Shown here: one piece after another, positions 8,679 to 15,278 of the stretch
How positions within the stretch are numbered: the stretch's first letter is position 1
Layout: every line of letters starts with the position of its first letter
Source of the DNA: Candidatus Fibrimonadaceae bacterium
GTDB lineage: Bacteria; Fibrobacterota; Fibrobacteria; Fibrobacterales; Fibrobacteraceae
Direction of reading: 5' to 3'
Length of the DNA stretch: 35,703 nt
NCBI GenBank assembly: GCA_031286305.1
Contig: JAITUM010000018.1
Span: forward strand, 1-35,703
Program-made: the position numbers and the translations under genes
Notes under the pieces: model-generated
What the model saw: the letters and a program-made list of their open reading frames with translations, nothing else
Databases searched by the model: none
Told to the model about the DNA's origin: nothing

Positions 8679-8718
8679 ATATAGATTGTCTTTTTTTAAA
8701 AAAAATAATCTATATTAT
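8679..8718. promoter_or_regulatory. Long AT hairpin overlapping tolQ promoter
   Basis: ATATAGATT (8679-8687) and AATCTATAT (8707-8715) are a perfect 9-bp inverted repeat. The central T7 and A7 runs can extend the pairing to the loop. The right arm contains CTATATTAT, giving a -10 box TATATT (8711-8716) or TATTAT (8713-8718). The element may terminate the TPR gene, bind a dimeric regulator at the tolQ promoter, or both. AGGAG at 8751-8755 is the tolQ ribosome binding site. Confidence 0.55.
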
Positions 8719-8762
8719 ACAATGAAAAGTTTCACTCATCCATTAACCATAGGAGTAAAAAA

Positions 8763-9395
8763 ATGGAAATAGTCTTTAATAACACGCTGAAATCATTTAA
8801 CCCAAGTGAGGCGGGTTGGCAGTTCATGTGGGTCATCTTATTAGTGGGTCTTGCCGGTGTAGGTATAGCCGTTGAGAGATTCATCTATATTTTCCTGCGC
8901 TCTTCAAAAGGGCGCGATGCTTTTCTCAAAGATTTCGGTACTTTGGTAGCTGCAAAGAAATTTGAGGAAGCAACCTCTATGTGCAAAGCTTCCAAGCTTC
9001 CTATAGCGGCTGTTTTAGGGCCTGTAATAGAGGCTCGTGATAAAGGAAAAGATGCTCTTGTAGCAGCAGCAGATGCCGCATTCTTAACAGAGGCACCTCG
9101 AGTAAATAGATATTTATCCGTTATAACACTTATAGCTTCCGTTGCAACGCTCTTGGGCCTTGCAGGAACAATTTTCGGTCTGATTATAACCTTTGATGCT
9201 GTGGCTAACAAACCGGCTGCGGAACGCCCGCAAGCACTTGCGAATGGTATCTCTATAGCAATGGGTACAACGCTCTTGGGTCTTGCAGCTGCAATTCCTT
9301 TGCTCATGGTTCAGGGCTTTTTGACCATGCTTTCAGAACGCGTTATTCAAGAAATGGAAGAAAAGAGTTTAAAAGTTATCAACTCGTTTGCATAA
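8763..9395 (+). CDS. MotA/TolQ/ExbB proton-channel family protein
   Basis: The 210-residue inner-membrane protein has three membrane segments, at about 20-45, 116-145 and 158-188. The second and third carry the family signatures LLGLAGTIFGLIITF and ALANGISIAMGTTLLGLAAAIP. In ExbB/TolQ/AglR these helices form a pentamer around the ExbD/TolR dimer and couple proton flow to motion or envelope work. The length is close to TolQ/ExbB. It is followed 28 bp later by two ExbD-like genes and a TonB-like gene, so an ExbB-ExbD-type motor is nearly certain. The choice between Tol-Pal, TonB energisation and gliding remains open. Confidence 0.9.
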   Translation: MEIVFNNTLKSFNPSEAGWQFMWVILLVGLAGVGIAVERFIYIFLRSSKGRDAFLKDFGTLVAAKKFEEATSMCKASKLPIAAVLGPVIEARDKGKDALVAAADAAFLTEAPRVNRYLSVITLIASVATLLGLAGTIFGLIITFDAVANKPAAERPQALANGISIAMGTTLLGLAAAIPLLMVQGFLTMLSERVIQEMEEKSLKVINSFA

Positions 9396-9423
9396 CTTGT
9401 AACTTGTAAATTGGAGCTTGCTT

Positions 9424-10302
9424 ATGGCAAAACAGCTTAGAAAAGCAGAAAAGCAAAAAGAAATGGATATGCTGCCGGTTATGGCTCTCATGACCGTTCT
9501 TATCCCTGTTATCTTGACCATGGCATCTTTTCAAAAATTGGCCATTGTAGAGGTAAATTTACCTGAAAGGAGCGAGATATCCATGGATAGCGAGCCTCCT
9601 CCTCCGGATGATAATGCATTGAATTTGACCGTAGCCATTACCAGGGAATACCTTGAGATTTGGGCACGCGGCGGTTCTTTGCCTCGCGAGTATTATAAGG
9701 AAATGTGGACATTCCGTTGCAGAAGCGATGGCGACACAATCACTTATGATCCAGCCACCTTTGTCTATGATGATAAGGGGGCAGCGAAAAATCCACCTAA
9801 ATGCCAGGATGGCAGGGAGCTGGATTCGGAGAAGTTCAGGTATTCAATAGAAACCATACATCTATGGGCTTTGCATAAGGAGAGTGAAGAAGATCCGGGC
9901 AAAATAAAAATGTCCGTTTATAGCAAAACCGACTCCGCTTACTTAGATGGAAACAATGAATTTATCACGGATATATCTTTGGCAAGGCCCGGTTCAACGG
10001 TTGCAACTCTAGCTGAAAGCTCCGCTAGGAGGCTTGCTTGCGGGCAATCTGCTCCGGGTGTGGAAGATATATGCTATGATGGCAAACCTGCGATAAGTTT
10101 AAGACCTCGCAGTGCTTATGATGAGCTTGCAAAAACTCTCATGATGATTCATAATCGTTTTGTAGATAGCCCTGATGCCGATAACATAATTGTTTTGGCT
10201 GATGATGACACGGCTTTTGACAAAATTATCAGTGTTATGGATAGAGCACGTGATTCGGGATTCTTTAAAATCAACCTAGCCAAATTGGCTGCAGGAGGGT
10301 AA
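9424..10302 (+). CDS. Enlarged ExbD/TolR-like protein lacking the transmembrane Asp
   Basis: This is a 292-residue type II membrane protein: a short basic N-terminus, one membrane helix (about 17-35, LPVMALMTVLIPVILTMASF) and a long periplasmic part. It ends in an ExbD-like segment (NIIVLADDDTAFDKIISVMDRARDSGFFKINLAKL region). Typical ExbD/TolR are about 140 residues, so about 150 residues are inserted, including four cysteines (FRCRSD, PPKCQD, RLACGQ, DICYDG). At the position of the proton-binding Asp (TPLIDV in ExbD, Asp21 in the next gene) it has Ala21. ATG 9424 is chosen over TTG 9418 because GGAG at 9413-9416 is 7 nt away. It is probably a structural partner of the functional ExbD. Confidence 0.7.
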   Translation: MAKQLRKAEKQKEMDMLPVMALMTVLIPVILTMASFQKLAIVEVNLPERSEISMDSEPPPPDDNALNLTVAITREYLEIWARGGSLPREYYKEMWTFRCRSDGDTITYDPATFVYDDKGAAKNPPKCQDGRELDSEKFRYSIETIHLWALHKESEEDPGKIKMSVYSKTDSAYLDGNNEFITDISLARPGSTVATLAESSARRLACGQSAPGVEDICYDGKPAISLRPRSAYDELAKTLMMIHNRFVDSPDADNIIVLADDDTAFDKIISVMDRARDSGFFKINLAKLAAGG

Positions 10303-10303
10303 A

Positions 10304-10795
10304 ATGGCAAGAAAAGTTAGGCAATATGGTGATATGCCTCAGTTTTCACTAACATCCATGATGGACATTATGACCATTATTCTAGTGTTCATGATTAAGC
10401 AGGTGGATAGCGAAGGTCAGTTGATAACAGCTGCTGAAAACTTGGTTTTGCCAAACTCAACATCCACAAAAACACCTAAGGAAGTTTCTTTGGGTTTGGT
10501 TGTTGATGCAAACTGGGTTTTGGTTGATGGTGATCGGGTTGTGGAAACCAGCATTGTAGCCGGGCAAGACACGCTTTTGGTTGCCGCTTTAGACGAAGTG
10601 CTTAAAGATAAGCGCGAAATTGAAAAGCAAGCAAAAATAGCCAGAGGCGAAGCCGATGAAGGTGGTGGTAATATAATTGTGCAGTTAGATAAAAACATGC
10701 ATTATGATGTGATGTATAAAATCATGGCAACATGCGGCTTTTCGGGCTTTACCAATGTTGCATTTGCCGTTAACCAGTTGAATCCGGAGGAATAA
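10304..10795 (+). CDS. ExbD/TolR family biopolymer transport protein
   Basis: The 163-residue protein has one membrane helix (about 17-34) containing SLTSMMDIMTIILVFM, where Asp21 matches the essential proton-carrying Asp of ExbD/TolR. The periplasmic domain ends NIIVQLDKNMHYDVMYKIMA...GFTNVAFAV, the usual ExbD fold. In the family, a dimer sits in the ExbB/TolQ pentamer and couples proton-motive force to the periplasm. It starts 1 nt after the stop of the preceding ExbD-like gene (AGGAGGG just upstream) and ends 1 nt before the next start, so it is part of one tightly packed operon. Confidence 0.88.
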   Translation: MARKVRQYGDMPQFSLTSMMDIMTIILVFMIKQVDSEGQLITAAENLVLPNSTSTKTPKEVSLGLVVDANWVLVDGDRVVETSIVAGQDTLLVAALDEVLKDKREIEKQAKIARGEADEGGGNIIVQLDKNMHYDVMYKIMATCGFSGFTNVAFAVNQLNPEE

Positions 10796-10796
10796 C

Positions 10797-11753
10797 ATGG
10801 TCGATTCTAAACCAAAAGTTCAAAAACCGCAAAAACCGCAACTGGATCCCTTTGTGGCTTCCATGCTTCCGGAAAGCGATACGCGCACAGGTAGCTTTAT
10901 GGCTTCGTCTGCAGCGTTGTCACTTTTGCTCGCTGCTTATGCGGCCTTTATCTTTGAAATTGCAGTGGACGAGATTCTATTTGAAAATATAGCATCTGAA
11001 GACTTGTCTGCAACCATGAAGATAGATGAGAACAAGGAAGACAAGAAGAAAGAGGAAAAGAAAACCGAGAAACCTCGCAAAAAGCAAGGTGCCGGTGTAA
11101 AACCTCGCGGCAAGGGACAGCCAAACGCTCCGCAGACTCGTGGTGTGTTGAAGTTGCTCACTGCAAAAACCAGTGCTGCAAACATGAGTGCTTATAACCT
11201 TATGAAAGACCAAAGGTTTGCCAGAGACATAGACAAAGTGTTGAAGGATGTTGCCGGTTTGCAAACTAGTGGTAAAACCGAACTTGGTGGCCGTAGAGGT
11301 TCTGCCACGGGTGGCTTTAACGATGGTTATGCAGAAGGTGGTTCCGGTGGTATCGGCGATATGCTTGGCGGTTTGATGGGTGGTAGCGGTGGTGCTATCG
11401 GCACAAAAGCCAGAGGTTCGCTGAAGGCTCCGAGTGCAAGAGATATTGATATGGGTAGCGGTGATGGTTCTCGCTCAAGGCAAGAAATCATGGCTGTTGT
11501 AAATGCTCGTATGCCGGGCTTACGAAACCTGTACAATAGATATCTGAAGCAAAAACCCGGCTTTAGCGGCAAGGTTACGCTCAGATTTACAATTGCTCCG
11601 GGTGGCGATATTATCAGCATTACCATAACTGATAGCACCACAGGTTTCCCTGAGTTTGATAACGCCATTAAAAATATGGTTGCTACTTGGAAATGGAAAG
11701 CCATTAAGAGCGGTAACACAACACCAACCATTCCATTTAACTTCACGGAATAA
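10797..11753 (+). CDS. AgmX/PglI C-terminal-domain (TonB-like) protein
   Basis: The 318-residue protein is organised like TonB. It has a cytoplasmic Pro/Lys start, a single membrane helix (about 34-57, ASSAALSLLLAAYAAFIF), a Lys/Glu-rich linker (ENKEDKKKEEKKTEKPRKK) and a Gly-rich middle (about 160-215). The C-terminal domain (225-318; IMAVVNARMPGLRNLYNRYL, GKVTLRFTIAPGGDIISITI, FDNAIKNMVATWKWKAI) is the AgmX/PglI 'myxo_SS_tail' type, related to the TonB C-terminus. It would carry force from the ExbBD-like motor to outer-membrane or TPR partners. GGAGG precedes the ATG. It is the last gene of the cluster and is followed by an inverted repeat. Confidence 0.8.
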   Translation: MVDSKPKVQKPQKPQLDPFVASMLPESDTRTGSFMASSAALSLLLAAYAAFIFEIAVDEILFENIASEDLSATMKIDENKEDKKKEEKKTEKPRKKQGAGVKPRGKGQPNAPQTRGVLKLLTAKTSAANMSAYNLMKDQRFARDIDKVLKDVAGLQTSGKTELGGRRGSATGGFNDGYAEGGSGGIGDMLGGLMGGSGGAIGTKARGSLKAPSARDIDMGSGDGSRSRQEIMAVVNARMPGLRNLYNRYLKQKPGFSGKVTLRFTIAPGGDIISITITDSTTGFPEFDNAIKNMVATWKWKAIKSGNTTPTIPFNFTE

Positions 11754-11773
11754 GTCTTAACTATGATTCGCTT

Positions 11774-11816
11774 GATTAAAGGATTTTTTTTGATTTTTCA
11801 TGTTAATCCTTTAATC
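11774..11816. terminator. Perfect 12-bp AT-rich inverted repeat
   Basis: GATTAAAGGATT (11774-11785) and AATCCTTTAATC (11805-11816) are perfectly complementary with a 19-nt T-rich loop. The hairpin lies 20 bp past the end of the envelope cluster and 30 bp before the CheR-like gene. It may be a terminator or processing site. A T-run follows the left arm, not the right, so a regulator site is an alternative. Confidence 0.45.
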
Positions 11817-11846
11817 ATGTAAATCGAGGTTCAGACAATTTAACAT

Positions 11847-12689
11847 ATGAAAATTACAAATACAGAATTTCAGCTTCTCAGGGATTACATTGAAGAGCAA
11901 TGTGGTATTTGCTTGAATAAAGACAAGGCCTATTTGCTTGAAAATAGGCTTGCTTCTTTTATTGAAACTTATAAGTGCAAAGACTTTTCAGAGTTCTATT
12001 ATATTGTGAAGAGCGGGCATCACAGGGATTTGAAAGATAAACTCATAGATGCTATGACTACCAATGAAACTTTGTGGTTCAGGGATACTCATCCGTATTC
12101 TATTCTCAAAGAGAAGATTTTGCCCAGTTTTACCCAAGCGGTTAAGGATGGCAAAAAAAATAAAATTAAAATTTGGAGCGCAGCCAGCAGCACCGGTCAG
12201 GAGCCTTATAGCATAGCCATTACCGTGCGTGATTTTTGCATGGGGCAGAACATAATTAAAAAAGAAATGGTGCAGATAATAGCAACGGATATTTCGGATT
12301 CTTGCCTTGCAAAAGCCAAGGCCGGCAAGTACGATAGCGTTGCCATGAGCAGGGGAGTTTCTCCGGAGCAGTTAAACAGATATTTTGTGAGAGATTCTGC
12401 AAACTCTTATTCTATTAGCCAAGAGATTAAAGACATGGTTAAATTTCAAAAGTTTAACCTGCAAGATAATCCCATTATTTTGGAGCCAAGTTTTGATTTG
12501 GTATTTATGCGTTATGTGGCTATTTATTTTAACGATCAATTTAAAAAAGGTTTATACAGCAGGCTTGCTAGAATTCTTTCTCAGAGGGGTTTTTTAGTAG
12601 TTGGCGCAGTCGAAACGCTCAGAGGTCTAAGCGAAGACTTCGAAATGCTAAACCACGCCGGCGGGTTGTATTACCAGTGTAAGCGTTGA
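11847..12689 (+). CDS. CheR-like protein-glutamate methyltransferase, atypical
   Basis: The 280-residue protein has both CheR parts: the N-terminal helical domain (1-75) with MTTNETLWFRD, and the SAM-binding domain with KIWSAASSTGQEPYSIA (about 108-124) and IIATDIS. CheR uses SAM to methylate receptor glutamates. The usual CRN(V/I)LIYF motif is FMRYVAIYF here, around residue 220, so the conserved Asn is replaced by Tyr. The C-terminus (LVVGAVETLRGLSEDFEML...YYQCKR) is otherwise normal. No strong ribosome binding site precedes the ATG. It lies upstream of pilM rather than in the cheB-cheR pair at 22.2-24.2 kb, so it may serve another partner or have altered activity. Confidence 0.8.
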   Translation: MKITNTEFQLLRDYIEEQCGICLNKDKAYLLENRLASFIETYKCKDFSEFYYIVKSGHHRDLKDKLIDAMTTNETLWFRDTHPYSILKEKILPSFTQAVKDGKKNKIKIWSAASSTGQEPYSIAITVRDFCMGQNIIKKEMVQIIATDISDSCLAKAKAGKYDSVAMSRGVSPEQLNRYFVRDSANSYSISQEIKDMVKFQKFNLQDNPIILEPSFDLVFMRYVAIYFNDQFKKGLYSRLARILSQRGFLVVGAVETLRGLSEDFEMLNHAGGLYYQCKR

Positions 12690-12694
12690 TGCAG

Positions 12695-12881
12695 AGTTTC
12701 GTTGGCTGGGAAGCGATACGCTGAGTTACATTGGTTGGGACATGGGACAAGCGGCGTGCTAAACTACGTTGGTCGGGACATGACTATGCACAAGTTTATG
12801 GCTCATATCCCAGCCAACGTAGCTTTGCATGTCGCTTGTCCCAGCCAACGAAACTCAGCGTATCGCTTGTCCCATGTCCCA
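12695..12881. repeat. Inverted cluster of three plus three degenerate repeat units
   Basis: Units of about 30-38 bp with the core CGTTGGCTGGGACAAGCG occur three times in one orientation (12695-12790) and three times in the opposite orientation (12802-12881). The innermost pair (CTACGTTGG... at 12764 and ...CCAACGTAG ending 12822) can fold into a roughly 20-bp imperfect hairpin. AGTTTCGTTGGCTGGGA (12695-12711) has an exact reverse complement at 12839-12855. The last 29 bp are identical to 137-165. No coding potential is credible here. Confidence 0.75.
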
Positions 12882-12890
12882 AAACAACGT

Positions 12891-12925
12891 TGCTATACTC
12901 CCCATTCCCCATTCCCCATTCCCAG
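12891..12925. repeat. C-rich tandem tract (CCCCATT type)
   Basis: Tandem CCCCATT units (CTCCCCATTCCCCATTCCCC and onward) lie directly upstream of the pilM promoter. They resemble the CCCCATA/CCCTATA tracts upstream of cheB and sdhC. Confidence 0.8.
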
Positions 12926-12926
12926 A

Positions 12927-12952
12927 CATTGAGTATTTACTATATTAACTTC
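12927..12952 (+). promoter_or_regulatory. pilM promoter, predicted leaderless
   Basis: ACATTGAGTATTTACTATAT carries a -10 box TATATT at 12941-12946, the same TTTACTATATTA word as before cheB (sdhC has ATTACTATATTA). The GTG start of pilM is at 12953, only 6 nt past the -10 box, with no ribosome binding site. Transcription would begin at or next to the start codon. Confidence 0.6.
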
Positions 12953-14065
12953 GTGCGACTACACAATTTAATATCAAGGATACGTGGCGAGAGCAAGACG
13001 GTGGGTTTAGACATAGGTCACCGCTTGGCGAGAGTTGCTGTTGTTGAGCATAAACAAGGTATGAAAGGAACTTTGTTGGCTCTGGAACAAGAGACTATTC
13101 CAGAAGGAATTGTGGTAGACAATGAAATACGCAATGTTTCCGTTTTAATAGATAGAGTCCAAACCCTGCTCACTAGAGCCTCGCCCGGAGGCATAGATGG
13201 TGATTTTTTAATCTCGGTGAATTGGACTTCCGGGATTTTATGCGACAAAATGCTGGTAAAGCCTGTACCTAAGGTTCCCGAAAGAGAGCTTATACTGCAA
13301 ACTGCCCAAGGCAGACCACCCTTTGACGATGCCGGCAATATTTTAGACTACTCCATTTTGGAATACAAAGAAGAAGGCATAGAGGCAATGATAGTGGCAG
13401 CTAAAAAAGATAGCCTGACCGCTTGGATAAATTTATTCCAGGCACTGAACATAAAACTTTGCGCCATAGATGTAGATGCTTTTGTTTTGAGCAATATATA
13501 TTCCGCCTCAAGAGCAGATATTTCCGGATTATCATCGGGAGGAGAGGCGGAAATGGATGAATCGGTTTTGCTTCTGAATTTTGGGCACGGCAAATCTTAC
13601 GCTGCTCTTTTGCGGAATGGGCACTTTAGCACGGCCCGCTCAATATTGGGCGGTTCGGTTTCCGATTTGCAAGAGCAACTGTCCGGACCATTGGGAATAT
13701 TGCCCGAGCAGAGCGGGGAATTGCTTATGGGAACCGGAGCTAGAGACTCGGAACTGGATGATTCCAAAATAAAATTTGCAACAGAATTTGTTTTTGAAGA
13801 AGTAGCCATGAAAGTCGACACCGCACTTCGCTATTTCAGTTCAGCCGACAATTATAAAAAACCAACTAAAATGGTACTTACGGGTGGAGGCTCAAATATA
13901 ATTGGTTTGGAAGCATTCCTTGCAGACAGGTTATCCGTGCAATCTGTGCAATTAAATCCGTTTAAAAATGTAGAACTGGACAAAAGTCGCTTTCTTGGAG
14001 TTGATTGGAACACTGCTGCCAGCACATACTCTGTTGCTTTGGGTCTTGCCCTGAGGAGATTTTAA
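12953..14065 (+). CDS. pilM: Type IV pilus assembly ATPase-fold protein PilM
   Basis: The 370-residue protein has an actin/FtsA-like fold. The first phosphate loop is TVGLDIGHRLARVAVVEH (about 14-31), then VLLLNFGHGKSYAALLRNG as second phosphate motif, and MVLTGGGSNIIGLEAFLADR as adenosine motif near the C-terminus. PilM is cytoplasmic and binds the N-terminal INLLP motif of PilN, forming the inner-membrane alignment platform of the pilus. The frame is open far upstream through repeat DNA. GTG 12953 is chosen because it lies 6 nt after a TATATT box and gives the expected N-terminus (RLHNLISRIRGESKTVGLDI). The stop overlaps the pilN start (TAATG). Confidence 0.85.
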   Translation: MRLHNLISRIRGESKTVGLDIGHRLARVAVVEHKQGMKGTLLALEQETIPEGIVVDNEIRNVSVLIDRVQTLLTRASPGGIDGDFLISVNWTSGILCDKMLVKPVPKVPERELILQTAQGRPPFDDAGNILDYSILEYKEEGIEAMIVAAKKDSLTAWINLFQALNIKLCAIDVDAFVLSNIYSASRADISGLSSGGEAEMDESVLLLNFGHGKSYAALLRNGHFSTARSILGGSVSDLQEQLSGPLGILPEQSGELLMGTGARDSELDDSKIKFATEFVFEEVAMKVDTALRYFSSADNYKKPTKMVLTGGGSNIIGLEAFLADRLSVQSVQLNPFKNVELDKSRFLGVDWNTAASTYSVALGLALRRF

Positions 14066-14670
14066 TGGCAAACCTGCAAAGAAATAGTTCATTTATTGAA
14101 ATAAATCTTTTACCTTCAGAGTACAAACGCACTAAGGTAGATTTGTCTTGGCTTTCCGATGCACGTGTTGTGTGGTCAACATTTGCGCTCATCTTGGTAT
14201 CTGTGGTTATGCTGGCCGTGTATGTTTACATAACAGACACTATACACGAACTGGAAAAGGCCGTTGGGCAAACCAAGCAAGCCGTTGAAAAAGAACGACC
14301 TCTGCTCGAAAAGATAAAAGAACTGGATGAGAAATTGGCAGTTATAAAACGAAAGAGCGATGCTCTGCGTTCCATACAAGTTAGCCGCAAGCGCTGGGTC
14401 ATTTTGTTTGAAGATTTATCCACCGCGCTTCCACACGGAACTTGGATAACCGGAATAACGCAAAGCGGAGACCAAATGGATATAAACTGCTCCACATGGA
14501 ATTTTGCGGAGGTTGCACTCTACATGCTCAGGCTGGAGCAAAAAGAAAGTGTTACCGGAGTTTCCCTTACAAGCATAAGCGCAGTTAGAATGAGTGATGA
14601 AGAGGCTTATAATTTTTCGCTTAAAGTTGCATTTAATTCGCAGCTAGGCATGGAAGATGGGGCGCGTTAG
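14065..14670 (+). CDS. pilN: Type IV pilus inner-membrane protein PilN
   Basis: The 201-residue protein begins with the PilM-binding motif FIEINLLPSEYKR (about 10-22). It has one membrane helix (about 40-60, VWSTFALILVSVVMLAVYVY), a coiled coil (LEKAVGQTKQAVEKERPLLE) and a ferredoxin-like periplasmic domain (LPHGTWITGITQSGDQMDI). This is the standard PilN plan. PilN pairs with PilO and carries PilM on its cytoplasmic tail. GAGGAG lies at 14053-14058, 6 nt before the ATG, and the start overlaps the pilM stop by one base. Confidence 0.85.
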   Translation: MANLQRNSSFIEINLLPSEYKRTKVDLSWLSDARVVWSTFALILVSVVMLAVYVYITDTIHELEKAVGQTKQAVEKERPLLEKIKELDEKLAVIKRKSDALRSIQVSRKRWVILFEDLSTALPHGTWITGITQSGDQMDINCSTWNFAEVALYMLRLEQKESVTGVSLTSISAVRMSDEEAYNFSLKVAFNSQLGMEDGAR

Positions 14671-14678
14671 GAGGTTTG

Positions 14679-15278
14679 ATGGCTGTTTCAAATTTTGACA
14701 TAAGAGACAAGAAGAACATATATCTCGTAGTTGCAATTCTCGCTTGCTTAGGTTCGGGTTATTCATTTTATGATTTTATTTGGACAAAGTTCCAAAAAGA
14801 AAAACAGCATCTTGTGGAGGAACAAAAAAACGCTCAAGATGAGTTGGATAGAATTAATGCGCAGAGACCGCGTATCCCAATGTTGGAAGCCGATTTGCGA
14901 AATGCAGAAATTGAGTTTGACAGATTAAAAGAAATGTTCCCCGAAGAAGAGAAGGTTCCCATTCGCTTGCAAGATTTATATGCGGTGGTTAGAGCTTCGG
15001 GTGTTAACATCCAAGCGTTTAGACCTGCCGGTTCGCAAGTTCAAGAACATTTTGTGGAAAACAATTATTCTTTTAATGTCAATGCCGGTTACCATATGCT
15101 GGGTGAGTTGTTTGCAGAAATAGCAAACTTCAATTATCCTACCACCATAAATAATTTAAAGTTAGTTCGTTCCGGTGTCATAGCCCAAGAGGTTAAAAAG
15201 GCGGAAGATCACGGATGGGATCCTATAACAATGGGTGTTTCTTTTGATTTAACTACGTTTACATCGAGGAAGCAATGA
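14679..15278 (+). CDS. pilO: Type IV pilus inner-membrane protein PilO
   Basis: The 199-residue protein has a membrane helix (about 16-33, IYLVVAILACLGSGYSFYDF), a coiled coil (about 40-90) and a C-terminal alpha/beta domain. That domain contains LYAVVRASGVNIQAFRP and GYHMLGELFAEIANF, typical of PilO. PilO heterodimerises with PilN and contacts PilP in the periplasm. ATG 14679 is chosen over TTG 14676 because GGAGG (14670-14674) fits better. It starts 8 nt after pilN and overlaps the next gene by 4 bp (ATGA). Confidence 0.85.
   Translation: MAVSNFDIRDKKNIYLVVAILACLGSGYSFYDFIWTKFQKEKQHLVEEQKNAQDELDRINAQRPRIPMLEADLRNAEIEFDRLKEMFPEEEKVPIRLQDLYAVVRASGVNIQAFRPAGSQVQEHFVENNYSFNVNAGYHMLGELFAEIANFNYPTTINNLKLVRSGVIAQEVKKAEDHGWDPITMGVSFDLTTFTSRKQ

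Noticed and set aside
12695-12881. Possible CRISPR array
   Set aside because: Units are degenerate, occur in both orientations, and have no regular unique spacers or cas genes nearby.
12702-12932. Open frame of 76 codons in the repeat region before pilM
   Set aside because: It consists wholly of repeat units and the C-rich tract, has no ribosome binding site, and overlaps the pilM promoter.
12731-12952. N-terminal extension of PilM
   Set aside because: It would be translated from inverted repeats and the C-rich tract. The conserved PilM fold begins about 14 residues after GTG 12953.
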